A stretch of DNA of 64,000 nt from Streptomyces ferrugineus (GTDB taxonomy: Bacteria; Actinomycetota; Actinomycetes; Streptomycetales; Streptomycetaceae), in assembly GCF_015160855.1 (NCBI RefSeq), contig NZ_CP063373.1:2542001-2606000 (forward strand), in the 5' to 3' direction. Both the position numbers and the translations under genes were made by a program. How positions within the stretch are numbered: position 1 is the stretch's first letter; every line of letters starts with the position of its first letter. Below the pieces are notes generated by a model. It saw only the letters and a list, made by a program, of their open reading frames with translations. It did not search any database and had not been told where the DNA came from. This document shows, in pieces, positions 27,336-35,410 of the stretch.

Positions 27336-28145
27336 GTGAGTGTGCTCGACGAGATCATCGACGGAGTCCGTGCCGACCTCGCGGAGCGGCAGGCGCGCGT
27401 CAGCCTCGACGAGCTCAAGGAACGCGCGGCCAAGGCACCCGCGGCCAAGGACGGGGTCGCCGCGCTCAAGGGCGACGGCGTCAAGGTCATCTGCGAGGTC
27501 AAGCGCTCCAGCCCCTCCAAGGGCGCGCTGGCCGCGATCGCCGACCCGGCCGGGCTCGCCGCCGACTACGAGGCGGGCGGCGCGGCCGTCATCTCCGTCC
27601 TCACCGAACAGCGCCGCTTCGGCGGCTCGCTGGCCGACCTGGAGGCGGTCCGGGCCCGCGTGGACATCCCGGTCCTGCGCAAGGACTTCATCGTCACGTC
27701 GTACCAGCTCTGGGAGGCCCGAGCGTACGGCGCCGACCTGGCCCTGCTGATCGTGGCCGCGCTGGAGCAGCCGGCCCTGGAGTCCCTCATCGAGCGCGCC
27801 GTGTCCATCGGCCTCACGCCCCTGGTCGAGGTGCACGACGAGGACGAGGTCGAGCGCGCGGTCGACGCCGGCGCCAAGGTGATCGGCGTCAACGCCCGCA
27901 ACCTCAAGACCCTCGAGGTCGACCGCGGCACCTTCGAGCGTGTCGCGCCCGAGATCCCGGACGCCCTGGTCAAGGTCGCCGAGTCCGGCGTCCGCGGTCC
28001 CCACGACCTCATCGCCTACGCCAACGCGGGCGCCGACGCGGTGCTGGTCGGCGAGTCCCTCGTCACCGGCAAGGACCCCAAGTCCGCGGTCTCCGACCTG
28101 GTGGCGGCGGGCGAGCACCCCGCATTGCGGCACGGTAGAGGCTGA
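27336..28145 (+). CDS. trpC: Indole-3-glycerol phosphate synthase
   Basis: 269 residues from GTG at 27336, with GGAAGGGGG upstream. A (beta/alpha)8 barrel: the catalytic lysine is in [11 protein letters not shown], a second in [21 protein letters not shown], and the phosphate site in [12 protein letters not shown] and VLVGESLV. Converts CdRP to indole-3-glycerol phosphate, the substrate of TrpA. First gene of trpC-trpM-trpB-trpA. The 133 bp upstream contain no obvious Trp-rich leader peptide. Confidence 0.97.
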   Translation: MSVLDEIIDGVRADLAERQARVSLDELKERAAKAPAAKDGVAALKGDGVKVICEVKRSSPSKGALAAIADPAGLAADYEAGGAAVISVLTEQRRFGGSLADLEAVRARVDIPVLRKDFIVTSYQLWEARAYGADLALLIVAALEQPALESLIERAVSIGLTPLVEVHDEDEVERAVDAGAKVIGVNARNLKTLEVDRGTFERVAPEIPDALVKVAESGVRGPHDLIAYANAGADAVLVGESLVTGKDPKSAVSDLVAAGEHPALRHGRG

Positions 28146-28153
28146 TCACCCGC

Positions 28154-28159
28154 TAGGCT
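28154..28159 (+). promoter_or_regulatory. -10 element TAGGCT for a leaderless trpM transcript
   Basis: TAGGCT ends 7 bases before the trpM ATG and no ribosome site intervenes. This implies that trpM, and perhaps trpBA, has its own start within the trp locus apart from any trpC promoter. Confidence 0.5.
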
Positions 28160-28166
28160 GACCCCG

Positions 28167-28364
28167 ATGACTCTCACCGTGACCACCATGGACCGGCACG
28201 CCCGCCTCGCGCGCGGCTGCCGCCCCCGTGGCTGCCGCGCGCCGGCACGCCGCGTGCACGGCCGCAGGGTCAGGTACGTCATCGGTGACGAACCCGGGCA
28301 GGTAAACGGCCGTCGATGGCAGCGCCCCTTCAGGGGCGCGGGGAACTGCGCGACCAGCCACTGA
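28167..28364 (+). CDS. trpM: TrpM, small modulator of tryptophan biosynthesis
   Basis: 65 residues from ATG at 28167. The central part, RGCRPRGCRAPARRVHGRR followed by VRYVIGDEPGQVNG, matches what I remember of TrpM (trpX) of S. coelicolor, a small protein between trpC and trpB reported to modulate tryptophan synthesis and development. It is strongly basic with two Cys. The last 15 codons or so (WQRPFRGAGNCATSH) are encoded by a dispersed intergenic repeat that runs into the gene, so the C-terminus here is probably not ancestral. Position between trpC and trpB supports the name. Confidence 0.75.
   Translation: MTLTVTTMDRHARLARGCRPRGCRAPARRVHGRRVRYVIGDEPGQVNGRRWQRPFRGAGNCATSH
28320..28361. 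repeat. Dispersed Streptomyces intergenic repeat overlapping the trpM 3' end
   Basis: The sequence contains the hairpin GCGCCCC-TTCA-GGGGCGC followed by GGGGAACTGCGCGACC and AGCCAC. This wording is familiar from many intergenic sites in Streptomyces genomes. Only this copy occurs in the window. It covers the last 14 codons of trpM and the run-up to its stop. Confidence 0.65.
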
Positions 28365-28441
28365 CGGCCTACAGCCAACAGACAAACCCCGCCCCCACGG
28401 CGATTAGTGTCATTTCCACGCACTCACCGTGAGGTACAGGC

Positions 28442-29728
28442 ATGCCCAGCGACTTCTTCATCCCCGACCCGCAGGGTCAACTCCCCAGCCCCGAAGGCTA
28501 CTTCGGGGCGTTCGGCGGCAAGTTCATCCCGGAGGCCCTGGTCGCCGCCGTGGACGAGGTGGCCGTCGAGTACGACAAGGCCAAGCACGACCCCGAGTTC
28601 GCCCGCGAGCTCGACGACCTGCTGGTCAACTACACCGGTCGGCCGTCGGCGCTCACCGAGGTCCCCCGTTTCGCCGCGGAAGCGGGTGGCGCCCGGGTCT
28701 TCCTCAAGCGCGAGGACCTCAACCACACCGGCTCCCACAAGATCAACAACGTGCTCGGCCAGGCCCTGCTCACCAAGCGCATGGGCAAGACCCGAGTGAT
28801 CGCCGAGACCGGCGCCGGCCAGCACGGCGTCGCCACGGCGACGGCCTGCGCCCTGTTCGGCCTCGAGTGCACCATCTACATGGGCGAGATCGACACCAAG
28901 CGCCAGGCCCTCAACGTGGCCCGCATGCGCATGCTCGGCGCCGAGGTCATCGCCGTGAAGTCGGGCAGCCGCACCCTCAAGGACGCCATCAACGAGGCGT
29001 TCCGCGACTGGGTGGCGAACGTCGACCACACCCACTACCTCTTCGGTACGGTCGCCGGCCCGCACCCCTTCCCCGCCATGGTCCGCGACTTCCACCGCGT
29101 GATCGGCGTCGAGGCCCGCCGCCAGCTCCTGGAGCGGGCCGGCCGCCTCCCCGACGCGGCCGTCGCCTGCGTCGGCGGCGGCTCCAACGCCATCGGCCTC
29201 TTCCACGCCTTCATCCCCGACACGGACGTACGCCTCATCGGCTGCGAGCCCGCCGGGCACGGCGTCGAGACCGGTGAGCACGCGGCCACGCTGACCGCCG
29301 GCGAGCCCGGCATCCTGCACGGCTCCCGGTCCTACGTCCTCCAGGACGACGAGGGCCAGATCACCGAGCCGTACTCGATCTCGGCGGGTCTGGACTACCC
29401 CGGCATCGGCCCCGAGCACTCCTACCTCAAGGACTCCGGCCGCGGCGAGTACCGCGCGGTCACCGACGACGCGGCCATGCAGGCGCTGCGCCTGCTGTCG
29501 CGCACCGAGGGCATCATCCCGGCGATCGAGAGCGCCCACGCGCTCGCCGGCGCGCTGGAGGTCGGCCGGGAGCTGGGCAGGGACGGGCTGATCGTCGTCA
29601 ACCTGTCCGGCCGCGGTGACAAGGACATGGACACGGCCGCCCGGTACTTCGGCCTGTACGACACCGACGCCGAGGTCGCCGCCGACGCAAACGGCGGTGC
29701 CGCCGAGATCCAGGGGGACGCCAAGTGA
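28442..29728 (+). CDS. trpB: Tryptophan synthase beta chain
   Basis: 428 residues from ATG at 28442 ([20 protein letters not shown]). PLP lysine K100 lies in [10 protein letters not shown], the catalytic loop in [12 protein letters not shown], the phosphate-binding loop in [10 protein letters not shown] and the conserved [13 protein letters not shown] end in [13 protein letters not shown]. Condenses indole with serine to give tryptophan. The N-terminus reads [16 protein letters not shown] as in bacterial TrpB1. The trpA GTG overlaps its stop. Confidence 0.98.
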   Translation: MPSDFFIPDPQGQLPSPEGYFGAFGGKFIPEALVAAVDEVAVEYDKAKHDPEFARELDDLLVNYTGRPSALTEVPRFAAEAGGARVFLKREDLNHTGSHKINNVLGQALLTKRMGKTRVIAETGAGQHGVATATACALFGLECTIYMGEIDTKRQALNVARMRMLGAEVIAVKSGSRTLKDAINEAFRDWVANVDHTHYLFGTVAGPHPFPAMVRDFHRVIGVEARRQLLERAGRLPDAAVACVGGGSNAIGLFHAFIPDTDVRLIGCEPAGHGVETGEHAATLTAGEPGILHGSRSYVLQDDEGQITEPYSISAGLDYPGIGPEHSYLKDSGRGEYRAVTDDAAMQALRLLSRTEGIIPAIESAHALAGALEVGRELGRDGLIVVNLSGRGDKDMDTAARYFGLYDTDAEVAADANGGAAEIQGDAK

Positions 29729-30543
29729 GCGGGAACATTCAGCTGCTGTCCGACGCCCTCGCCGCCGCCAGGGCCGAGGACCGCTCCGCCCTCATCGCCT
29801 ACCTCCCGGCCGGGTTCCCGACCGTGGACGGCGGTATCGAGGCGATCAAGGCCGCGCTCGACGGCGGCGCGGACGTCGTGGAGGTCGGTCTGCCGCACAG
29901 CGACCCCGTCCTCGACGGCCCCGTCATCCAGACCGCCGACGACATCGCCCTGCGCGGCGGGGTCAGGATCGCGGACGTCATGCGCACGGTCCGGGAGGCC
30001 CACGCGGCCACCGGGAAGCCGATCCTCGTCATGACGTACTGGAACCCCATCGACCGCTACGGCGTCGAGCGCTTCACCGCCGAGCTGGCCGAAGCGGGCG
30101 GCGCGGGCTGCATCCTGCCCGACCTGCCCGTCCAGGAGGCGGCGCTGTGGAGGGAGCACGCCGAGAAGCACGGGCTCGCCACGGTCTTCGTGGTCGCGCC
30201 CAGCAGCAAGGACGAGCGGCTCGCGCAGATCACCGCGGCGGGCAGCGGCTTCGTCTACGCCGCCTCGCTGATGGGCGTCACCGGCACCCGCGAGTCCGTG
30301 GGCGCACAGGCCCAGGACCTGGTGGAGCGCACCCGGGCCACCGGCACCGAACTGCCCGTCTGCGTCGGGCTCGGCGTCTCCAACGCCGAGCAGGCCGCCG
30401 AGGTCGCCGGCTTCGCCGACGGGGTGATCGTCGGCTCGGCCTTCGTCAAGCGGATGCTGGACGCGCCGGACGACGCGGCCGGCGTCGAGGCCGTCCGGGC
30501 ACTCGCCGGTGAGCTGGCGAAGGGTGTGCGCGGACAGGCGTAA
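29725..30543 (+). CDS. trpA: Tryptophan synthase alpha chain
   Basis: 272 residues from GTG at 29725, overlapping the trpB stop by 4 bp. The catalytic acids E53 ([11 protein letters not shown]) and D64 (LDGPVIQ) are in place, as are the substrate loop TGTRESVG and the phosphate site [12 protein letters not shown]. Cleaves indole-3-glycerol phosphate to indole, which is channelled to TrpB. Last gene of the trpCMBA unit; a perfect 12-bp hairpin follows its stop. Confidence 0.98.
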   Translation: MSGNIQLLSDALAAARAEDRSALIAYLPAGFPTVDGGIEAIKAALDGGADVVEVGLPHSDPVLDGPVIQTADDIALRGGVRIADVMRTVREAHAATGKPILVMTYWNPIDRYGVERFTAELAEAGGAGCILPDLPVQEAALWREHAEKHGLATVFVVAPSSKDERLAQITAAGSGFVYAASLMGVTGTRESVGAQAQDLVERTRATGTELPVCVGLGVSNAEQAAEVAGFADGVIVGSAFVKRMLDAPDDAAGVEAVRALAGELAKGVRGQA

Positions 30544-30588
30544 CCAGGCGGGATTTCATACGGATCCCTCGTAAGGGTGGACCTGAGG

Positions 30589-30615
30589 CCGGGGAGGCGC
30601 GCTGCGCCTCCCCGG
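30589..30615 (+). terminator. Hairpin terminator after trpA
   Basis: CCGGGGAGGCGC, a GCT loop and GCGCCTCCCCGG form a perfect 12-bp stem, followed by TTCGTTCTG. It ends 14 bp before the next GTG start, so that gene either is read through or has a promoter overlapping the hairpin. Confidence 0.8.
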
Positions 30616-30629
30616 TTCGTTCTGCGGGT

Positions 30630-31403
30630 GTGAGCGAAAAGAATCGTGAGGGAAAGCGGACCGCCCGGGAGCGGCTGGCGGTCGAGCGGGAGAAGCAGAA
30701 GGCCGCCGACAAGCGGCGCCGCGCGCTGATCGTGGGCGCGAGCGTCGTCTGCGTCCTCGGACTCGCGGCGGTGGTCGGAGTCGTCGCGGCGAACGCCGGC
30801 AAGGACGACAGCAGTGACGCGGGGCCGGTCGTCGGGCCCTCGGGAGCGCAGGGCAAGGACGGTCTCGCGATCCCGGTGGGCGAGCAGGGCGCCAAGTCGA
30901 CGCTCACGGTCTGGGAGGACTTCCGCTGCCCGGCCTGCAAGTCCTTCGAGGACGCCTACCGCTCGACGATCCATGAGCTGACCGACACCGGCAAGCTCAA
31001 GGTCGAGTACCACCTGGCGACGATCATCGACGGCAACATGGGCGGCACCGGCTCCCGCAACGCCGCCAACGCCGCGGCCTGCGCCCAGGACGCCGGGAAG
31101 TTCACGCAGTACCACGACGTGCTGTACGAGAACCAGCCGCAGGAGATCGACGACGCCTTCGCCAAGAACAGCAGGCTGTTCGAGCTCGCGAACAAGGTCA
31201 AGGGCCTGGACACGCCCGCCTTCCGCAAGTGCGTCGAGGACGGCACGCACAACAGCTGGGTCAACAAGTCCAACGAGGCGTTCCAGAAGGGCGGCTTCAG
31301 CGGCACGCCCACGGTGCTGCTGAACGGCAAGAACATCTACCAGGACCAGACGATGACCCCGGCCAAGCTGAAGCAGATGGTGGAGGAGGCCGCCAAGGGG
31401 TGA
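30630..31403 (+). CDS. DsbA-like thioredoxin-fold protein, membrane-anchored
   Basis: 257 residues from GTG at 30630. A basic N-terminus (residues 1-30), one membrane helix (31-54) and an extracytoplasmic thioredoxin fold whose active site is C100-P-A-C103 in EDFRCPACKSF. The later part has the DsbA helical insertion and the cis-Pro loop GGFSGTPTVLLNGK. Such proteins in actinobacteria handle disulfide formation or exchange in exported proteins. The lgt gene follows, so both neighbours act on exported proteins. Partner oxidase (VKOR or DsbB) not in the window. Confidence 0.92.
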   Translation: MSEKNREGKRTARERLAVEREKQKAADKRRRALIVGASVVCVLGLAAVVGVVAANAGKDDSSDAGPVVGPSGAQGKDGLAIPVGEQGAKSTLTVWEDFRCPACKSFEDAYRSTIHELTDTGKLKVEYHLATIIDGNMGGTGSRNAANAAACAQDAGKFTQYHDVLYENQPQEIDDAFAKNSRLFELANKVKGLDTPAFRKCVEDGTHNSWVNKSNEAFQKGGFSGTPTVLLNGKNIYQDQTMTPAKLKQMVEEAAKG

Positions 31404-31408
31404 GCCCC

Positions 31409-31452
31409 GTCGGGCGGCTGCCTGTTATGGACCCGTAGCCGGGCCGCCCGAC
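31409..31452 (+). terminator. Hairpin between the DsbA-like gene and lgt
   Basis: GTCGGGCGGC and GCCGCCCGAC form a perfect 10-bp stem around a 24-base loop, starting 5 bp after the stop codon. The long loop makes termination less certain. Confidence 0.45.
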
Positions 31453-31465
31453 ATCGGCGCCGCCC

Positions 31466-31488
31466 GGCAAGGTAGCGTCGACCTTGCC
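31466..31488 (+). promoter_or_regulatory. Perfect inverted repeat abutting the lgt start codon
   Basis: GGCAAGGT, seven bases (AGCGTCG) and ACCTTGCC form an 8-bp perfect repeat that ends at the base before the lgt ATG. It contains TAGCGT, a possible -10, so it could be an operator on a leaderless promoter or a fold at the ribosome entry site. Confidence 0.4.
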
Positions 31489-32424
31489 ATGGAACTTGCC
31501 TACATTCCCAGCCCGTCGCGCGGAGTGATCAACCTCGGTCCCATTCCGCTGCGCGGCTACGCATTCTGCATCATCATCGGTGTCTTCGTAGCCGTCTGGC
31601 TCGGCAACAAACGCTGGGTCGCCCGGGGCGGGCGGTCCGGCACGGTCGCCGACATCGCGGTCTGGGCCGTGCCGTTCGGACTGGTCGGCGGACGCCTCTA
31701 CCACGTGATCACGGACTACCAGCTGTACTTCAGCGAGGGCCGTGACTGGGTGGACGCCCTCAAGATCTGGGAGGGCGGCCTCGGCATCTGGGGCGCGATC
31801 GCCTTCGGCGCGCTGGGCGCGTGGATCGGCTGCCGCCGCCGCGGCATCCCGCTGCCCGCGTACGCCGACGCCGTCGCCCCCGGAATCGCCCTCGCGCAGG
31901 CCATCGGCCGCTGGGGCAACTGGTTCAATCAGGAGCTGTACGGGCGGGCGACCGATCTCCCGTGGGCCCTGAAGATCACGTCCTCGGCGGACGGGCGGGT
32001 GCCGGGCACGTACCACCCGACGTTCCTCTACGAGTCGCTGTGGTGCATCGGCGTCGCCGTGCTGGTGATCTGGGCCGACCGCCGCTTCAAGATGGGGCAC
32101 GGGCGGGCGTTCGCGCTGTACGTCGCCGCGTACTGCGCGGGCCGGTTCTGGGTCGAGTACATGCGGGTCGACGACGCCCACCACATCCTGGGGCTGCGGC
32201 TGAACAACTGGACCGCGCTGATCGTGTTCCTGCTCGCGGTGGTCTACATCGTGGTGTCGGCGAAGAAGCGGCCCGGCCGGGAAGACGTGGTCGAGCCCGG
32301 CGCGGATGCCTCCGGCGGTGAAGCCGAGGGAGAGGCCGAGGCGGACGCCGATGCCGATGCCGATGCCGATGTCAAGGACGACGACGTCAAAGACGAGGCC
32401 GGGTCGGCGACCAAGAAGACGTGA
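31489..32424 (+). CDS. lgt: Prolipoprotein diacylglyceryl transferase
   Basis: 311 residues from ATG at 31489. Seven membrane helices; the Lgt signature GRWGNWFNQELYG is intact, as is the conserved N-terminal GPIPLRGYAFCIIIG with its Arg, and VEYMRVDDAHHILG near the end of the core. It transfers diacylglycerol from phosphatidylglycerol to the lipobox Cys of prelipoproteins. The C-terminal 45 residues are a cytoplasmic acidic tail with a run of Asp-Ala pairs encoded by a (GCCGAT)n microsatellite at about 32349-32372, then DVKDDDVKDEAGSATKKT; such tails vary between species. Confidence 0.96.
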   Translation: MELAYIPSPSRGVINLGPIPLRGYAFCIIIGVFVAVWLGNKRWVARGGRSGTVADIAVWAVPFGLVGGRLYHVITDYQLYFSEGRDWVDALKIWEGGLGIWGAIAFGALGAWIGCRRRGIPLPAYADAVAPGIALAQAIGRWGNWFNQELYGRATDLPWALKITSSADGRVPGTYHPTFLYESLWCIGVAVLVIWADRRFKMGHGRAFALYVAAYCAGRFWVEYMRVDDAHHILGLRLNNWTALIVFLLAVVYIVVSAKKRPGREDVVEPGADASGGEAEGEAEADADADADADVKDDDVKDEAGSATKKT

Positions 32425-32443
32425 GGTTCGGTCTTACGACCAT

Positions 32444-32473
32444 GAGGGCGCCCGGAGTGTTCCGGGCGCCCTC
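32444..32473. terminator. Bidirectional hairpin terminator between lgt and the lyase gene
   Basis: GAGGGCGCCCGGA, a GTGT loop and TCCGGGCGCCCTC form a 13-bp perfect stem. It lies 20 bp after lgt and 15 bp after the stop of the convergent seven-gene operon, so it can end transcription from both sides. Confidence 0.85.
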
Positions 32474-32487
32474 GTCGCGTGTGGGGA

Positions 32488-33321
32488 TCAGGCGCGGTGG
32501 GCCAGGGACAAGGTGCGGTGTGCCGCCGCGACCACCGCCGCGTCGATGAAGGTTCCGTCCCGCAAGGCCTGGGCCCCCTGTTCCGTGGCGGCCGCTTTGA
32601 TGATCGTCTCGGCCTGTTCCAGTTCCTCCTCCGTGGGGAGGTAGGCCCGTTCGATCACCGGGAGCTGACGGGGGTGGATGGCCGCTCGGCCCAGGAAGCC
32701 CAGGGTGCGGCCGTGGGCGCAGGACTCCGCCAGGCCCTCCAGGTCGCGGATGTCCGGATGGACCGACTGGGCCGGCGGAGGCAGGCCCGCCGCCCGCGCG
32801 GCCACGACGACGCGGGAGCGGCACCAGTCGAGGCCCGCGTCGTCCCGTACGCCCAGGTCGGCCCGGAGGTCCGCGGTGCCCAGGGAGATGCCGTGGAGGG
32901 CGGGGTGGGCGGAGGCGATCGCGTGGGCGCGTTCGATGCCGAGGGCCGATTCCAGCAGGGCGTGCAGCGGGATGGTGCCCGGGGCGGAGGGCGGGGTCGT
33001 CTGGGCGAGGTGGATGATCTGCTCGGCCGAGGTCACCTTCGGCAGACGCAGGCCGGACAGGCCGGGGAGGTCGGCCAGGGCCGCGAGGTCCTTCGCCGCC
33101 GCCGGGGTGGCCAGGGCGTTCACCCGCACGTGGACGGGGACGGGGTGCTCCGGTTCGCGGAGCAGGTCGGCCGTGGCCGCCCGGGCGTAGTCCTTGCGGT
33201 CCGGGGCCACGGCGTCCTCCAGGTCGACGACGACGATGTCGGCGCCGGACGCCAGGGCCTTGGCCACCACATGCGGGCGGTCGCCGGGAGCGTACAGCCA
33301 GGTCAGGGGGAAGCGCGTCAC
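32488..33321 (-). CDS. CitE/HpcH-like CoA lyase family protein
   Basis: 277 residues from GTG at 33321, overlapping the CoA transferase stop by 4 bp. A TIM-barrel lyase of the HpcH/HpaI and CitE class: VVVDLEDAVAP carries the first acid near residue 32, ALLESALGI the magnesium-binding Glu and SLGTADLRADLG the Asp. The conserved SVHPDIRDLEGL and KAAIHP-like GRAAIHPRQLPV segments fit stand-alone CitE-like enzymes that cleave or hydrolyse malyl-, citramalyl- or related beta-hydroxyacyl-CoAs. It follows a CoA transferase, which would supply the CoA thioester. Exact substrate unknown. Last gene of the seven-gene operon. Confidence 0.88.
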   Translation of the reverse strand: MTRFPLTWLYAPGDRPHVVAKALASGADIVVVDLEDAVAPDRKDYARAATADLLREPEHPVPVHVRVNALATPAAAKDLAALADLPGLSGLRLPKVTSAEQIIHLAQTTPPSAPGTIPLHALLESALGIERAHAIASAHPALHGISLGTADLRADLGVRDDAGLDWCRSRVVVAARAAGLPPPAQSVHPDIRDLEGLAESCAHGRTLGFLGRAAIHPRQLPVIERAYLPTEEELEQAETIIKAAATEQGAQALRDGTFIDAAVVAAAHRTLSLAHRA

Positions 33322-34520
33322 AGGCTTCCCTCCTCGCGCAGGGCCGCCAGTTCGGCGGGGGTCAGGCCCAGACCGGTGAGGATGTCGTGGGTGTCCGCGC
33401 CGTGCGGGCGGCCTGTCCAGCGGATCGTGCCGGGGGTGGCGGAGAGACGGAACAGGACGTTCTGCATGCGCAGCGGGCCGAGTTCGGGGTCGTCGACCGT
33501 GGTGATCGTGTCCAGGGCCGCGTACTGCGGGTCGGTCATCACATCCCGTACGTCTTGGATCGGGGCGACCGCAGCCTCCGCCTTCTCGAAGGCCGCCATG
33601 ACGTCGGCGCGGGTGTGGCGGGCGATCCAGTCGCCGACCGCCCGGTCGAGGACGTCGGCGTGGCGGGCCCGGTCGGCGCCCGTCGCGAACCAGGGCTCGT
33701 CGATCAGGTCGGGGCGTCCCACCAGGCGCATCACACGCTCGGCGATGGACTGGGCGGAGGTGGAGACGGCGACCCAGGTGCCGTCGGCGGTGCGGTAGGT
33801 GTTGCGCGGGGCGTTGTTCGCGGAGCGGTTGCCGGTGCGCCGCTGGACGTGGCCGAGCTGGTCGTACCAGGTGGGCTGGGGGCCGAGGGCCATCAGCATC
33901 GGTTCGATCAGGGCCATGTCGACGACCTGGCCCTCGCCGGTGCGGTCGCGGGCGGACAGGGCGGTCATCACCGCGTACGCGGTCGCCAGGCCCGCGATGG
34001 AGTCGGCCAGGCCGAACGGAGGGAGAGTCGGGGGCGCGTCCGGTTCGCCGGTGATGGCCGCGAAGCCGCTCATCGCCTCGGCGAGGGTGCCGAAGCCGGG
34101 GCGATGGGCGTAGGGGCCGAACTGGCCGAAGCCGGTGACGCGGGTGAGGACCAGACCGGGGTTGGCGGCGGAGAGTTCCTCCCAGCCGAGGTCCCATTTC
34201 TCCAGGGTGCCGGGGCGGAAGTTCTCGATGACGACGTCCGCGGTCGCGGCCAGGCGCAGCAGGGCGGCGCGGCCGCCGGGCTTGGAGAGGTTCAGGGCGA
34301 TCGTGCGCTTGTTGCGGCCGAGGACCTTCCACCACAGGCCGACCCCGTCCTTCGACGGGCCGTGGCCGCGGGAGGGGTCCGGCTTCTCGGGGTGCTCGAC
34401 CTTGATGACCTCCGCGCCGAAGTCACCGAGCATCGTGGCGGCGAGGGGGCCGGCGAAGAGGGTGGCCAGGTCCAGGACACGCAGGCCGGTCAGGGGGGTC
34501 GTCCGGGGGGTCTCGGTCAT
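33318..34520 (-). CDS. CaiB/BaiF family (class III) CoA transferase
   Basis: 400 residues from ATG at 34520, overlapping the ribokinase stop by 4 bp. Starts PLTGLRVLDLATLFAGPLAA, the family N-terminus; the catalytic aspartate is probably D173 in FGLADSIAGLAT, and DFGAEVIKVEHPEKPDPSR and NRNKRTIALNL-like GRNKRTIALNLSKPGG are conserved. It moves CoA between organic acids. Together with the CitE-like protein downstream it forms a two-enzyme acid activation and cleavage set. The upstream genes act on ADP-ribosyl bonds and ribose, so the connection between the two halves of the operon is unclear. Confidence 0.9.
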   Translation of the reverse strand: MTETPRTTPLTGLRVLDLATLFAGPLAATMLGDFGAEVIKVEHPEKPDPSRGHGPSKDGVGLWWKVLGRNKRTIALNLSKPGGRAALLRLAATADVVIENFRPGTLEKWDLGWEELSAANPGLVLTRVTGFGQFGPYAHRPGFGTLAEAMSGFAAITGEPDAPPTLPPFGLADSIAGLATAYAVMTALSARDRTGEGQVVDMALIEPMLMALGPQPTWYDQLGHVQRRTGNRSANNAPRNTYRTADGTWVAVSTSAQSIAERVMRLVGRPDLIDEPWFATGADRARHADVLDRAVGDWIARHTRADVMAAFEKAEAAVAPIQDVRDVMTDPQYAALDTITTVDDPELGPLRMQNVLFRLSATPGTIRWTGRPHGADTHDILTGLGLTPAELAALREEGSL

Positions 34521-35410
34521 GACGCGTGCCGTTCGTCGATCTCGGGGCGGTACGGCATCGCCGCCGTGGCGCCCTCCCGCTGGACGGACAGCGCGGCCGC
34601 CGCGGACGCCCAGGCCAGCGCGTCCGGCATCGGGCGTCCCTCGCCGAGGGCCACCGCGAGGGCGCCGACGAAGGTGTCTCCGGCGCCGGTGGAGTCGACG
34701 GCGGTGACCTTCGGGGCGGGCACGGTCAGCGGGTCGGCGCCGCGGGTGGCGTACAGGCAGCCCGCCGCGCCCAGGGTGACGACGACCTCGGGCACCCGGT
34801 CGAGCAGCGCGGTGGCCGCCTCGCGGGGGTCGGTGCGACCGGTGAGGGTGGTGGCCTCGTGCTCGTTGGGGACCAACAGGTCGATGGTGGCGAGGAGTTC
34901 GTCCGGGAGCGGCTGCGCGGGGGACGGGGTGAGGATCGTGCGGACGCCGTGGCGGTGGGCGGCCTGGGCGCCGGCGAGGACCGCGGCCAGGGGGATCTCC
35001 AACTGGAGCAGCAGGGTGCCGGCGGAGGCGATGACGCCCTCGTCGCCGGGGCTGAGGTGGTCGACGGTGCCGTTCGCGCCGGGGATCACGACGATCGCGT
35101 TGCCGCCCTCGTCGTCCACGACGATGTGCGCGGTGCCGGAGGGGCCCTCGACCGTGCGGAGGTCGTCGGTGTCCACTCCGGAGTGTTCGAGGGTGGAGCG
35201 CAGGTGGATGCCGAAGGCGTCGTTGCCGACGGCGCCGATCATCAGCACGTCGCCGCCCGCGCGGGCCGCCGCGATGGCCTGGTTGGCGCCCTTGCCGCCG
35301 GGGATCGTACGGAACTCGCGGCCCGTCACGGTCTCGCCGCGCTGCGGCGCCTTCTCGACGTAGGTGACGAGGTCCATGTTCGTGCTGCCGAGCACGACGA
35401 TGTCGGTCAT
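34517..35410 (-). CDS. rbsK: Ribokinase (PfkB family)
   Basis: 297 residues from ATG at 35410. PfkB signatures are complete: GGKGANQAIAAARAGGDV near residue 38, and the anion hole with catalytic D245 in DSTGAGDTFVGAL. The substrate-site residues NMD (11-13) and GAVGND agree with ribokinase rather than fructokinase. Phosphorylates D-ribose to ribose 5-phosphate. In this operon it stands right after the ADP-ribosylglycohydrolase genes (ATGA overlap on both sides), which makes ribose or a ribosyl compound released by them a plausible substrate; that link is inference. Confidence 0.92.
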   Translation of the reverse strand: MTDIVVLGSTNMDLVTYVEKAPQRGETVTGREFRTIPGGKGANQAIAAARAGGDVLMIGAVGNDAFGIHLRSTLEHSGVDTDDLRTVEGPSGTAHIVVDDEGGNAIVVIPGANGTVDHLSPGDEGVIASAGTLLLQLEIPLAAVLAGAQAAHRHGVRTILTPSPAQPLPDELLATIDLLVPNEHEATTLTGRTDPREAATALLDRVPEVVVTLGAAGCLYATRGADPLTVPAPKVTAVDSTGAGDTFVGALAVALGEGRPMPDALAWASAAAALSVQREGATAAMPYRPEIDERHAS

